The notes: generated by a model from the letters alone, not told the origin. 64,000 nt of DNA from Ignavibacteriales bacterium (GCA_020635285.1 JACKAB010000006.1:309501-373500), one strand, 5' to 3'. Shown: positions 27,551 to 36,365, counted from the first letter of the stretch. Numbers and translations: made by a program.

Positions 27551-28198
27551 CTACTCAATCACTTTTACTGTTTGATAATTTATTACTTCCGCTTTATACA
27601 TTTTATTTTCAGCGGTTTTAACTTTTATTACATCTCCAATTACACCTTCTGTTCTGGCTATTGCGTCGAAGCTGATATTTACTATACCTTTGTTGAAAAT
27701 AGCTGTAACTCGATCACCGTGTTTTACATCTGGTATTTGTTCCACCATGTTTTTCCCTAATACTGTTTCGGATGAAATGCTGAATCTTGCACGGTACTTA
27801 TTTATTTCGTTAACATTATAAATTGGCTTAACCCGCAATGATGAAACTTCTTTTTCAACTAAGGAAAAATCCGAATAGTTTAAAGGCTCTTTTCTATCAA
27901 TTTTACGAGACGATACGAGAACATCTTTAAATAACTTTACTTTTAGTGTAATCAAGCCTTTCTTTTTAATCCCGTCTTTAGAAATAAAATTAACCGGCAT
28001 ATATGCATAGTTTCGTTCAACTTTAAATTCTCTTGATTCATCTAAAACAAATTTATTTTCATTAATATTTCTTGGTGAAGTAATTTCGTATTCAAACTTT
28101 CTGTAATCTTTTAACTGTTTTTCCAAATAGTTGTTTATGCTATTTGTGCTGCTTGGAGTTAAAAGTAATCCTAATAATATATTAAGTGCGATAATCAT
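27551..28198 (-). CDS. flgA: P-ring assembly chaperone FlgA
   Basis: Periplasmic protein of 215 residues with an N-terminal hydrophobic signal (about 1-14). The C-terminal SAF/ChapFlgA region is clear: SSRKIDRKEPLNYSDFSLVEKEVS, then FSISSETVLGKNMVEQIPDVKHGDRVTAIFNKGIVNISFDAIARTEGVIGDVIKVKTAENKMYKAEVI. FlgA helps FlgI form the P ring. It lies 3 bp after flgG and 3 bp before flgH, the common order. Confidence 0.92.
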   Translation of the reverse strand: MIIALNILLGLLLTPSSTNSINNYLEKQLKDYRKFEYEITSPRNINENKFVLDESREFKVERNYAYMPVNFISKDGIKKKGLITLKVKLFKDVLVSSRKIDRKEPLNYSDFSLVEKEVSSLRVKPIYNVNEINKYRARFSISSETVLGKNMVEQIPDVKHGDRVTAIFNKGIVNISFDAIARTEGVIGDVIKVKTAENKMYKAEVINYQTVKVIE

Positions 28199-28201
28199 TT
28201 T

Positions 28202-29002
28202 TTAACCACGTTTTAAGTTGTTTGCAATTGACATCATATCTTCAACAGTTTTAACTGTTTTAGAATTTATTTCATAAGACCTCTGTGCCGAAATCATTGA
28301 AATCATTTCTTCAACAATATCCACATTAGAAGATTCTAAAAAGCCTTGATTCAATTCACCGAATCCATCTTGGCCTGCTTGGCCTAATATGGGAGCACCG
28401 GAGGCTGTTGTCTCACCATATAAGTTATCTCCCAGAGCCATCAAGCCCCCAGGATTAACAAACTTGGCTAGCTCAATTGTTCCAAGTTCCACACTACCGC
28501 CGCCAACTTCATTGGCACTTACAATTCCATCTCTGGAAATTGCAATACCTAGAATATCTGAATTAATTGTAAAGCCAGGTTCAAGCAAATAACCATCAGA
28601 TGTAACCAAGGAACCTTCTGAAGAAATTTTAAATGAGCCATCTCGAGTGTATGAAAATGTGCCGTCACTTTTTCTTACTTGATAAAATCCATCTCCGTTT
28701 ATTGCAACATCTAGCTGTTGACCGCTTTGCTGCAAATCTCCCTGAACAAATATTTTTTGTGTTGATGAAGGTTTAACACCACTTCCCACTTGAATTTTGG
28801 TATTAGTGTTTTCAACAGAACCAGGTACAACTGAATTTTGAGGATTGGCAGAAATTTGCTGATATATTAAATCTTTAAATTCTGCACGACTCTTTTTAAA
28901 ACTAGTTGTGTTCATGTTGGCTATATTATTTGATATAACCTGAATATTTATCTGCTGAGCATACATGCCCGAAGCAGCACTTTTTAACGCTCTTGTTGGC
29001 AT
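28202..29002 (-). CDS. flgG: Distal rod protein FlgG
   Basis: 266-residue exported axial protein. N-terminal signature ALKSAASGMYAQQINIQVISNNIANMNTTSFKKSRAEF; the central VAINGDGFYQV and GDGFYQVRKSDGTFSYTRDGSFKIS; the C-terminal LESSNVDIVEEMISMISAQRSYEINSKTVKTVEDMM. Length matches FlgG (about 260). It lies 14 bp after flgF. The rod passes through the P and L rings encoded just downstream. Confidence 0.96.
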   Translation of the reverse strand: MPTRALKSAASGMYAQQINIQVISNNIANMNTTSFKKSRAEFKDLIYQQISANPQNSVVPGSVENTNTKIQVGSGVKPSSTQKIFVQGDLQQSGQQLDVAINGDGFYQVRKSDGTFSYTRDGSFKISSEGSLVTSDGYLLEPGFTINSDILGIAISRDGIVSANEVGGGSVELGTIELAKFVNPGGLMALGDNLYGETTASGAPILGQAGQDGFGELNQGFLESSNVDIVEEMISMISAQRSYEINSKTVKTVEDMMSIANNLKRG

Positions 29003-29016
29003 TTAATTACTCCTTA

Positions 29017-29724
29017 TTATAATTTCCCAATATCTTTTGTTTGACTTAACATTCCGTCTAATGAAGCAATCATTTTTTGTGATGCTTCATAATCTTTTTG
29101 CAATTGAATCATTGCCTGCATTTCTAGAATTGGATTTGTATTTGAACCTTCAACAAATCCTTGGTGGATTTTAAAATCACCTGGAAAAACTTTTTCATAA
29201 TCTTGATCTTCATTAAAGAATGTTTGGTTTTCTGCTCTTTCTAACTTTTTAGGATCTTCAACTTTTACAATTTTTAAATAGTCAATAGTAAATTTTCCAG
29301 ATTTTATTTCTCCGTCATCAGTAATACTTATTTCATTACTTGATTTTACCAGTGCGTCATCTAAATTTATAAATCCCTTTTCACCTAAAACTTTGTTGCC
29401 ATCTTTAGTAGTTAAAAAACCTTCCCCATCAATTATAAATTGTCCATTTTTGGTAAGCTCAGTGCCTCGTTCGGTATTTACTGAAAAAAACGCATTACCG
29501 GAAATTGCAAGATCTAATGGATTATCTGTTTCCACAAATTCGCCTTCAGAAAAATCAGTAATATTTGTAACACCTTCATTTTCTAGTCTTTCCATGAATT
29601 CTGCAAAAGGAATTTCACGTTTAAATCCGTTTGTGCTAATATTGGCAAGGTTATTTGCCACTATTTGAATATTGTGAATTTTATCGTGCATACTTTTTGC
29701 TGCGTTTTGTAATCCTTCAATCAT
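29017..29724 (-). CDS. flgF: Proximal rod protein FlgF
   Basis: 235-residue member of the FlgF/FlgG rod family. It has IQIVANNLANISTNGFKRE at the N-terminus, LDLAISGNAFFSV and GTELTKNGQFIIDGEGFLTT in the middle, and LEMQAMIQLQKDYEASQKMIASLDGMLSQT at the C-terminus. It is shorter and more divergent than the FlgG next to it, hence FlgF. The SD AGGAAG precedes ATG at 29724 and overlaps the stop of the small upstream gene, suggesting coupled translation. Confidence 0.9.
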   Translation of the reverse strand: MIEGLQNAAKSMHDKIHNIQIVANNLANISTNGFKREIPFAEFMERLENEGVTNITDFSEGEFVETDNPLDLAISGNAFFSVNTERGTELTKNGQFIIDGEGFLTTKDGNKVLGEKGFINLDDALVKSSNEISITDDGEIKSGKFTIDYLKIVKVEDPKKLERAENQTFFNEDQDYEKVFPGDFKIHQGFVEGSNTNPILEMQAMIQLQKDYEASQKMIASLDGMLSQTKDIGKL

Positions 29725-29735
29725 TGTATTTCTTC

Positions 29736-29894
29736 CTAACTTTTTATTAGTCTTAAGATAAAATCTGTAAATTCTTTTGTGATATTTCTAATCGTCTTAT
29801 CCTCTATTTCACTTGTTTCTAAAGATTTTTCAATTATTTTATTTCTATTTTTAATTACTTTATGCTTAAATGCATATTCAATAAATTGTTTCAT
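29736..29894 (-). CDS. Very small unknown gene before flgF
   Basis: 52 codons from ATG at 29894 to TAG at 29736: a basic, probably helical peptide (begins MKQFIEYAFKHKVIKNRNK, ends FTDFILRLIKS). It starts 5 bp after the stop of the preceding gene, and its stop sits inside the SD region of flgF. This tight fit between operon genes makes it more credible than a random small ORF. I do not recognise it. Confidence 0.5.
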   Translation of the reverse strand: MKQFIEYAFKHKVIKNRNKIIEKSLETSEIEDKTIRNITKEFTDFILRLIKS

Positions 29895-29899
29895 AATTT

Positions 29900-31042
29900 T
29901 TAAGAGACTAACTTATTTATACCACTTTTGTGTCTGGAATTTTCTGTTAAGTATATATCCTCTTCTGACATATTTATCTCTGAATTGATTTGCCATTTAG
30001 TTGATAAATTTTCTTTTAGAGTTTCAACTTCTTTTTGTATCGTTTTACTATCATTATTTATTGCGTCAATATTCCCAATTAGAAAATTATTTCTCATATA
30101 AGCATTAAGTTTAATTGGTAGATTATCAACTTCATATTCAAGTTTATATGCGGGCATTCCATTTGTTAAATACATTTTTTTTGCATTGTATTTGATTAAT
30201 GATAATTCACCTCTTTTTTTAATTATTACAAAATCCGGATGATAATCATAATCCTTCAAAACAGATTTTTGCATAATATACATTGTACTATATTTGATAA
30301 AGTTTTCAATATTCTTACTGCTGATTTTGGTTTCACTTAAATATTTTACAAGATTAATTATAATTTCATTTTTACTTTGAAAAACTTTTGTGTTAATTTG
30401 TTTTTCATCGTAAATAAGATTTAAGTTTATCTCATTCAACAAATAATTATCTTCTTGAGTTAAAAGTATTTCTTTAATTTCATTAAATAAGTTCTTGCAA
30501 ACCATATTAAAAGAAAGCGAAAACAAGTTTTCATAAAGTTCATAAATTGTATAAGAATCGTTTTCTGAATATTTCCAAACAAGATTTATGAGTAATGACA
30601 GTTCTAAATCTTTAACTTTTATTTTCTTCGTCAATTTTTCTAATTGTAAGAACTTAGATTTTATAATTGGCAATTCTTCTTTTATTAATTGAGTTAGTAA
30701 TTCTTTATTTGCATCATTATTGGTGATATTAATTCTTTCAATAATTTGATCTAAAAGAATGCTTCTGTTCTTCTTAAAATAATTTGTGAAATTGAGAGAA
30801 AGTGTAAATGGATTTGATTCAACCACAAGAGCAACTAATTCCTCTTTAATAGGAACGTTTTCTTCAATTTGTGCAAAAAACAACTTACCATTAATCAAAA
30901 CTTTAGCTGAATTCTTATAATACTCCAATGGGATAAGGCTAACAAGAGAATTCTTCTCTGATAAAAAAGAATCCGGATTAACAGAAGAACGCATTCTTGT
31001 TATTGATTCAAAATTGATCATATTTTTTATTGTTTCTTTCAA
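29900..31042 (-). CDS. Unknown flagellar-operon protein, possibly FliK-like
   Basis: 380 residues, soluble, rich in Lys, Asn, Ile and Leu. The segment about 45-85 (SAKVLINGKLFFAQIEEN, then ELVALVVESNPFTLSL) resembles the beta motif in the N-terminal half of many divergent FliK-like proteins. Near the C-terminus, MPAYKLEYEVDNLPIKLNAYMRNNFLIG followed by a long helix resembles the FliK C-terminal fold (strand-strand-helix). This likeness is by eye and weak. The 3-bp overlap with the preceding gene and the location before flgF suggest a rod/hook-export role. Confidence 0.6.
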   Translation of the reverse strand: MKETIKNMINFESITRMRSSVNPDSFLSEKNSLVSLIPLEYYKNSAKVLINGKLFFAQIEENVPIKEELVALVVESNPFTLSLNFTNYFKKNRSILLDQIIERINITNNDANKELLTQLIKEELPIIKSKFLQLEKLTKKIKVKDLELSLLINLVWKYSENDSYTIYELYENLFSLSFNMVCKNLFNEIKEILLTQEDNYLLNEINLNLIYDEKQINTKVFQSKNEIIINLVKYLSETKISSKNIENFIKYSTMYIMQKSVLKDYDYHPDFVIIKKRGELSLIKYNAKKMYLTNGMPAYKLEYEVDNLPIKLNAYMRNNFLIGNIDAINNDSKTIQKEVETLKENLSTKWQINSEINMSEEDIYLTENSRHKSGINKLVS

Positions 31043-31506
31043 CTGGCTTCTTTCTGTAATTTTTGAATTCTTGCAGCTAAGTAAAGTTCACCTTTAGAAA
31101 TATTATGCTCTCTTGCCTTTGAGCCAATATTTTTACCGGTCAAGGATTTCATTTTTATAACTTTCCCCAAATTTCTTCTTTTTTTACTTATATCTTTATT
31201 TAGAACGGGTTTAATTCTTTCGTTCCTTAATGCTTTTATATTATTTTTGTAGACATCTTTAACTTTCTTTTTTGTTTCTGTTCTAGTTTTTTTCCAGTAG
31301 TACAAAACCATTAACAAAATTGCTACTTCCAATAAAATGATTCCAGTTGTGAAAATTCTTTCACCGTAATTTGTAGTTAAACTATTATTTGCGTTACTTG
31401 AACCAACAAGTGCAATTTCATTTTTTTCTGATGAACTTCGCGTTTGAGAAAATCCATAACTACTGAAAACCAATACAAATATTACTATGATATAAATCTT
31501 TTTCAT
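31039..31506 (-). CDS. Unknown single-span membrane protein of the flagellar operon
   Basis: 155 residues: a Sec signal (about 1-20, ending FSQ), a short Ser/Asn-rich extracytoplasmic stretch, one membrane helix (about 52-69, GIILLEVAILLMVLYYW), then a very basic cytoplasmic tail (TRTETKKKVKDVYKNN...). The architecture is reminiscent of FliO, but a better FliO candidate sits beside fliP. Overlaps both neighbours by a few bases, so it is firmly within the operon. Function unknown. Confidence 0.65.
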   Translation of the reverse strand: MKKIYIIVIFVLVFSSYGFSQTRSSSEKNEIALVGSSNANNSLTTNYGERIFTTGIILLEVAILLMVLYYWKKTRTETKKKVKDVYKNNIKALRNERIKPVLNKDISKKRRNLGKVIKMKSLTGKNIGSKAREHNISKGELYLAARIQKLQKEAS

Positions 31507-32798
31507 TTTCTGATTTTCCTTTTTAGTGGAAATTTTAATACTAATGCTGCTCCGCTATTTTCAAAGGAATCAAATTCTAATTTGCCTTCATGTTTTTTCA
31601 TTAAATTCTTAATAATGCTTAATGATAAATTCTGTTGAACATTATCACCTTTTTTTATTTCCTCATCAGAGATTCCGCTTGTTGTAATAACGCGTAAAAT
31701 AATGTTATCTGATTTGTATCTTGTTTGAAGAATGATTCCTCCCTTTCTTGTTTTATAACTTTTAATTACTGAGAAAATGTTTGTCAATAATTGATAGATA
31801 TAATTTGGGTGACTAAGAATTGATGGTAGTTCATTTTCAAAATCAAGAATACACTCAAAGTTTGCGTTCTCAAGAGTTGATTTTATTAGATGAAAGTAAT
31901 CTTTTATAATTTCATTTAAGTTGCATGGTTTAATTTTTACATCTTTTTGATTCACATCAGCAAATTTTACAAGCCTGCCGATTACAACATTGATTTTTTT
32001 AATCTGAGTTTTTATTTGAGAAAGTTCAATACTATTTTTCAAATCAGATTTAAGAATGTCAACTTCGCTGCTTATAACTTGCAAAGGCGTAACAATGTCT
32101 TCAACAATACCTTCCGTCAATTCTCCAATTGCAGAAAGTCTAAAATCATTTGAGAGTTTTGCCTGGTATGTTTGAAGTTCTTCATAGGTTTCGTTTAATT
32201 TTTCTGTTAGTCTTAGTTTTTCAAGTTTGCCGACTAAAAGATTTAGAAACATATTAATATTTTTCTTTTCCAACTCACTTATGCTATTTGCATTTAGCGA
32301 GGTTAAAATTGAAAGTATTCCATTGTTCTTATTATCATCATAAACAGGAAATATTAAATAAAATAATTTTGGTCCATCAGAATTATAACTTTCCAATTCA
32401 GGTACAGTCATTGTTTTTTTATCTGAATAGATTTCCGTAAAAATACCTTGCTGATTAAAATGATTCATAGTTTTTACCATTGGCAAATCATCTTCTTCAT
32501 CAATAGGCACAAGCTCTCTCTTAAATTCATTATAAAAAAGAAGAGATACGGCTTTAACTGGAATTATTTTCTTTAAGTAAATTTGAAAACGTTCCATAAG
32601 TATTTTTACATTATTATCATCTTTAATTTCTTTTTCAAAAGCCATTAAGTTTTGAATAAAATAAGAATACTTTTCTAGCTGTTTTAATTCACTTGAACCA
32701 TATTCGGGTTTTGAATATTCCTCTTCAACTTGCGATATGTCACTAATTGAACTAAGAAACGACTCAGCCCGTAAGGTATTTTCTTTGTGTAAAATCAT
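31503..32798 (-). CDS. Degenerate histidine-kinase-like protein
   Basis: 431 residues, soluble. A GAF-like sensor region (about 45-205) is followed by a coiled coil (about 205-230) and a HisKA-like segment SAIGELTEGIVEDIVTPLQV. The aligned phosphoacceptor position is Glu243 instead of His. The ATPase-like domain keeps part of the N box (LLTNIFSVIK), but G1 reads TTSGISDEE instead of DxGxG, and no GxGxG lid is seen. It is therefore probably a pseudokinase or scaffold. It overlaps its neighbours (4 bp with the HDOD gene) and is in one unit with fliA and two HDOD genes. Confidence 0.75.
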   Translation of the reverse strand: MILHKENTLRAESFLSSISDISQVEEEYSKPEYGSSELKQLEKYSYFIQNLMAFEKEIKDDNNVKILMERFQIYLKKIIPVKAVSLLFYNEFKRELVPIDEEDDLPMVKTMNHFNQQGIFTEIYSDKKTMTVPELESYNSDGPKLFYLIFPVYDDNKNNGILSILTSLNANSISELEKKNINMFLNLLVGKLEKLRLTEKLNETYEELQTYQAKLSNDFRLSAIGELTEGIVEDIVTPLQVISSEVDILKSDLKNSIELSQIKTQIKKINVVIGRLVKFADVNQKDVKIKPCNLNEIIKDYFHLIKSTLENANFECILDFENELPSILSHPNYIYQLLTNIFSVIKSYKTRKGGIILQTRYKSDNIILRVITTSGISDEEIKKGDNVQQNLSLSIIKNLMKKHEGKLEFDSFENSGAALVLKFPLKRKIRK

Positions 32799-33670
32799 TT
32801 TAAAAATGTCTCAGAATTTATTTCAGTGGTAAATAATTCTCGGTAACTTTCAATAAATGAATCTAATTCGTCTTCTGAACTAATTCCTAATGTACCCAAA
32901 ACTGATTGGTCCAATTCATAGTTATTATCTAAATAGAAATTTCCAATTTCCAATTTTTGAGTCATATAATCAGCCAAATGTACAATTGATGTCAGTACAT
33001 CTTTTTCTGGATTACTACTGGGTTTATGATGAAACATTATTGAATTTGATAAATGCTCTGGTAATTGCCATTTGTTTGCAAGAAAGTTTCCAATTTCTTG
33101 GTGACTTAATCCTAAATGATTAATTTCAGCTTCTAGTAAAGGTGTGTTGTTATTAAAATCATCAACAATTGCTTCAAACTCATTTCTGAAAAACTTGTGC
33201 ATAACCGGCATACCTAAATCATGTAATAGTCCAGCAACAAATGCTTCGCTTCCAATTCGGAATCCCAAATCTTCTGCTACTCGTTTGCATGCAGTTCCTG
33301 TTAGCATTGAATGCATCCAAAATTCTTTTTGATCAAGATATTTATCAGATTTATTTCTGAATGAATCTACCATTGTAAGAGCTACAACAATGTTTTTAAT
33401 ATCTTGATAACCGATAATTAGAATTGCAAAATCTATTGTTGATACTTTTCTGCTTAATCCGTATAAAGGAGAATTTGCAATTGATAATATTTTGGTTGAT
33501 AAACCTTGATCCTTACCAATCATTCTACTTAATGCAGCGGTGTTTGTTGATGGATCATCTAAAAGCTTTGAAACTTCCAGCATTGTTGCAGACATGGCAG
33601 GCAGATTATAAACATTAGATAATGCTATTTCCGATTTAGTCCGTCTCTCTTGTTTTACTTGTTCTTCCAT
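32795..33670 (-). CDS. HDOD-domain protein, copy 2
   Basis: 291 residues. HDOD output domain about residues 15-215 with NVYNLPAMSATMLEVSKLLDDPSTNTAALSRMIGKDQGLSTKILSIANSP, IDFAILIIGYQDIKNIVVAL, FVAGLLHDLGMPVMHKFF and HQEIGNFLANKW. HDOD proteins usually act as signalling scaffolds; some influence motility, sigma factors or c-di-GMP pathways. It clearly resembles its neighbour at 33695-34588 along the whole length, so the pair arose by duplication. Next to the pseudokinase it may form a signalling complex (inference). Confidence 0.88.
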   Translation of the reverse strand: MEEQVKQERRTKSEIALSNVYNLPAMSATMLEVSKLLDDPSTNTAALSRMIGKDQGLSTKILSIANSPLYGLSRKVSTIDFAILIIGYQDIKNIVVALTMVDSFRNKSDKYLDQKEFWMHSMLTGTACKRVAEDLGFRIGSEAFVAGLLHDLGMPVMHKFFRNEFEAIVDDFNNNTPLLEAEINHLGLSHQEIGNFLANKWQLPEHLSNSIMFHHKPSSNPEKDVLTSIVHLADYMTQKLEIGNFYLDNNYELDQSVLGTLGISSEDELDSFIESYRELFTTEINSETFLK

Positions 33671-33694
33671 TTTTTAGTCACCCTTATGATGTGT

Positions 33695-34588
33695 TTATAA
33701 GTTTATTAATTCAATTTGCTCTTGAAACAATTCTCTATAACTGAAGATAAAATTTTCTAAATATTCTGTATCTCCCAGTCTTAAAATTTCTATAATTTCC
33801 GGATCTAACACTGAACTGCTATCCCAATTAAAATCGCCAATCATCAAACGCGTTGTCATAAAATCAGCGAGATGAACCAAAGCAGTAAGTTCTCTATTGT
33901 TTTCAGCTTCAGACGGTTTATGATGAAAATTAATTACATCAGCAATTGCGATAGGTAAATTCCATCTATCAATTAAAAATTTTCCAACTTCCTGATGTGT
34001 TAAACCAAGGAATTTTTCTTCAGCTTCTAGAAATGAAATTTTTTCTTTACTTACTGAGCTAATAATTTGTTTGTATTCGTTGTTAAAAAATTTATATATA
34101 ATTGGAATTCCCAAATCGTGCAATAACCCAGCTGTAAATACTTCGCCGCTTGCCTGATAGCCCAAATCATCTGCTATCTTTTTAGCCGCAGCTGCAGTTA
34201 ATATTGAATGAAGCCAATATTTCTTTTGGTCAAATTTTGTATCACCAATAATTTTTAATGATTCCATCATTGATAACGCTAATACAATATTTTTAACTTG
34301 ATTAAATCCTAAAACCACAATTGCAAAATCTATTGTTGCAACTCTTCTAGGAATTCCGTGCAATGGTGAATTGGCAACTGTTAAAATCTTTGTAACCAAA
34401 CCTTGATCGGTGCTTATCATTCTTCCTAGTATTGAAGCACTTGTTTTAGGATCATCAATAATGTTGTTGACTTCCATTACAACTTGAGGAATGCTTGGAA
34501 CATTATATACAGACGAAAGAATTTTATATACTCTTTCTTCTTGCTTATTAATATTTTCTGCTTGGGGATTAGTCATATTGTTTTTCAA
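33695..34588 (-). CDS. HDOD-domain protein, copy 1
   Basis: 297 residues, paralogue of the downstream gene with the same motifs: SSVYNVPSIPQVVMEVNNIIDDPKTSASILGRMISTDQGLVTKILTVANSP, IDFAIVVLGFNQVKNIVLAL, FTAGLLHDLGIPIIYKFF and HQEVGKFLIDRW. The reading frame starts inside fliA (20-bp overlap), which suggests coupled expression with the sigma factor. Later ATGs within the first residues could be used. The role is likely regulatory in the motility programme, but the substrate or partner cannot be read from the sequence. Confidence 0.88.
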   Translation of the reverse strand: MKNNMTNPQAENINKQEERVYKILSSVYNVPSIPQVVMEVNNIIDDPKTSASILGRMISTDQGLVTKILTVANSPLHGIPRRVATIDFAIVVLGFNQVKNIVLALSMMESLKIIGDTKFDQKKYWLHSILTAAAAKKIADDLGYQASGEVFTAGLLHDLGIPIIYKFFNNEYKQIISSVSKEKISFLEAEEKFLGLTHQEVGKFLIDRWNLPIAIADVINFHHKPSEAENNRELTALVHLADFMTTRLMIGDFNWDSSSVLDPEIIEILRLGDTEYLENFIFSYRELFQEQIELINL

Positions 34589-35201
34589 TCTGCTTTCTTA
34601 AGTCTTTCATTATTTTACTGTGAAGTTGAGAAACTCTAGAAACAGTTATTTCAAGAGCTTGCGAAATTTCTTTGTAGTTCATATGCTCATAATAGTAAAG
34701 TGTGATAATCAATCTATCCCGTTCCGCTAGATTTTTGATTGCTTCAATAAGCAATTCCCTTTCTTCAAGAGCATGGTATTCTTCATCTGGAGCATCATAC
34801 TCCGAGGCAATAACATCGGAAAGTGTGAAACCATCTTCATTATCATAAGGTTGATCAATTGATACATTTCTGTAAACAACCTTATTCGGATCTTGATTTT
34901 GATAATTGGCTCTAGGTTTAATTTGTAGTTTTCGCAATTCATCAATTATTTTTCCTCTTATTCTTTGAATTGCATAAGTTTCAAACTTAGTTCCAAAATC
35001 CGGATCAAATCTGTCAATTGCTTCACTTAATCCTTCAACTCCAAATTGGAAATAATCCTTTTCTTCAACTACATTTAAATTCATAAACTTGGAATTGTGG
35101 ATTACATAATGAACTAGATTGGTATAGTTTACCATTATCTGTTTTTTGATTACACTTGATTGTTCTGATTTAAATTCTGTCCAAAGTGTAGTGTTATCCA
35201 T
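34569..35201 (-). CDS. fliA: Flagellar sigma factor FliA (sigma-28) apparently lacking domain 3
   Basis: 210 residues. Region 2 is strong (NYTNLVHYVIH, DYFQFGVEGLSEAIDRFDPDFGTKFETYAIQRIRGKIIDELR, ending at residue 90). Region 4 is strong (IKNLAERDRLIITLYYYEHMNYKEISQALEITVSRVSQLHSKIMKDL, about 153-200). Between them E. coli FliA has about 58 residues, including the domain 3 helices that start DWVPRSVR. Here only about 25 residues link DELR to the SIDQPYD segment, and the R-x-V-R helix is absent. No frameshift explains this. Directs late flagellar transcription, presumably at sites such as 16562-16588. Confidence 0.9.
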   Translation of the reverse strand: MDNTTLWTEFKSEQSSVIKKQIMVNYTNLVHYVIHNSKFMNLNVVEEKDYFQFGVEGLSEAIDRFDPDFGTKFETYAIQRIRGKIIDELRKLQIKPRANYQNQDPNKVVYRNVSIDQPYDNEDGFTLSDVIASEYDAPDEEYHALEERELLIEAIKNLAERDRLIITLYYYEHMNYKEISQALEITVSRVSQLHSKIMKDLRKQIEKQYD

Positions 35202-35228
35202 ATTATTTTTTTCCTAATGGGTTACGGT

Positions 35229-35438
35229 TTAACTGTAAAAATTCTTTTGTTTTTCAATTGATGCTTTGTTAATTGCTTTGATAAACGAGAGTGCAAGTAT
35301 TGTTAACATTAATGTTGCCACAAAAAAAATTATAAATGATTTGAGTAAAACATCTTGCACAAGCATACCTTGTTGACTGAAAATTATTACCGAGAGGAAA
35401 AAAAGCAGCAGCCCGATATTCAAAATTATTTTGTTCAT
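35229..35438 (-). CDS. Small two-helix membrane protein between fleN and fliA
   Basis: 69 residues from the ATG at 35438, chosen because a good SD (CAGGAG) lies eight bases upstream; the frame is open 14 codons further. Two hydrophobic helices (about 6-22 and 30-52) and a short basic tail. Not recognised. The gap before it (35439-35549) is one of the larger ones in this gene run. It contains TTGGTATATTCTTTGAA, a sigma-54-like arrangement with GA instead of GC at -12, so a promoter here is possible but weakly supported. Confidence 0.6.
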   Translation of the reverse strand: MNKIILNIGLLLFFLSVIIFSQQGMLVQDVLLKSFIIFFVATLMLTILALSFIKAINKASIEKQKNFYS

Positions 35439-35549
35439 TTTTAATTCTCCTGACACTACTAATTTCAAAGAATATACCAACTATTATTGGGCTTTATTCT
35501 TTGTTTTTAGACTGTTTTGTCAGTTTTTTATTTTTGGGAGTGGTTACTA

Positions 35550-36365
35550 TTAACCAATTGTTGGTATACTGAGTTTTGAGCTTAAGGCTTCTAGCTGAGT
35601 AAAAATTTCTGGTGATTTTTCGGTTTTTACTAAAAGAGTTTGATTTTGAATTGATTTTACCACTTCTTGCGAAAATGAAATGTTTCCGGCATATTTTACT
35701 TTAATTTTTAAGAAATGAGAGACAGCTTTTTCAAGATTCTCAAATGCAATTTGTCCTTCGTTTTGGTCAAAAGTTTTGTTAATAATTACATTAATTTGAG
35801 CTTTTGAGGAATTACTTTTTAACATTTTTACAATTACATAGGCATCCATTACCGAGGTCGGTTCAGATGTTGTGACAATCATTACCTCAGCAGAATTATG
35901 TAATATTTGCAGAGTTGATTTATCAATTCCGGAAGCGGTATCAATTAGAATCAAATCATAATTATGAGAAATATTATTCAGCTCACTTAAAAATAAATTT
36001 ACTTTTTCTTCTGTTAATTCCGGGTGATCACTTCTGCCGGATTCACCTAAAATTAAATTTAAATTTTCTGAATAATTAAGAATAACATCTTCTAAATTGT
36101 AATCATAGTTAAAGTAATGATAAAGATTCTTTTTTGAGTTCGTGTTAAAAATTGTTCCAAGGTTCGATAGATTAATATCAAAATCAATTAATAATACTCT
36201 CAAACCATTAGAAGCCATTTGATATGCTATATTACTGGATACAAACGATTTTCCGGTTCCACCCTTACCGGAACTAAAAGAGATAATTTTAGTTGATTCT
36301 TTATCTTCTTCTTTCGAATTAAATAAAGAGTTTAGTTCATATAATCTTTTTGCTTGGCCTAGCAT
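35550..36365 (-). CDS. flhG: MinD-like ATPase FleN/FlhG
   Basis: 271-residue P-loop ATPase controlling flagellar number. Deviant Walker A KGGTGKSFVSSNIAYQMA (about residues 33-50), Walker A' DFDINLSNLGTIF, Walker B LILIDTASGIDKSTLQIL and the TTSEPTSVMDAYVIVKML segment. The N-terminal LYELNSLF may hold the activating DQAxxLR-like motif (AKRLYELN). It overlaps the flhF stop by one base. The flhF-flhG-fliA order is widespread in polar flagellates. Confidence 0.94.
   Translation of the reverse strand: MLGQAKRLYELNSLFNSKEEDKESTKIISFSSGKGGTGKSFVSSNIAYQMASNGLRVLLIDFDINLSNLGTIFNTNSKKNLYHYFNYDYNLEDVILNYSENLNLILGESGRSDHPELTEEKVNLFLSELNNISHNYDLILIDTASGIDKSTLQILHNSAEVMIVTTSEPTSVMDAYVIVKMLKSNSSKAQINVIINKTFDQNEGQIAFENLEKAVSHFLKIKVKYAGNISFSQEVVKSIQNQTLLVKTEKSPEIFTQLEALSSKLSIPTIG

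Noticed and set aside
29779..29988. A 69-codon plus-strand open frame across the gene 52 codons long on the other strand.
   Set aside because: It runs antisense through the minus-strand operon, with no SD and hydrophobic random-looking content. The minus-strand small gene fits the operon better.
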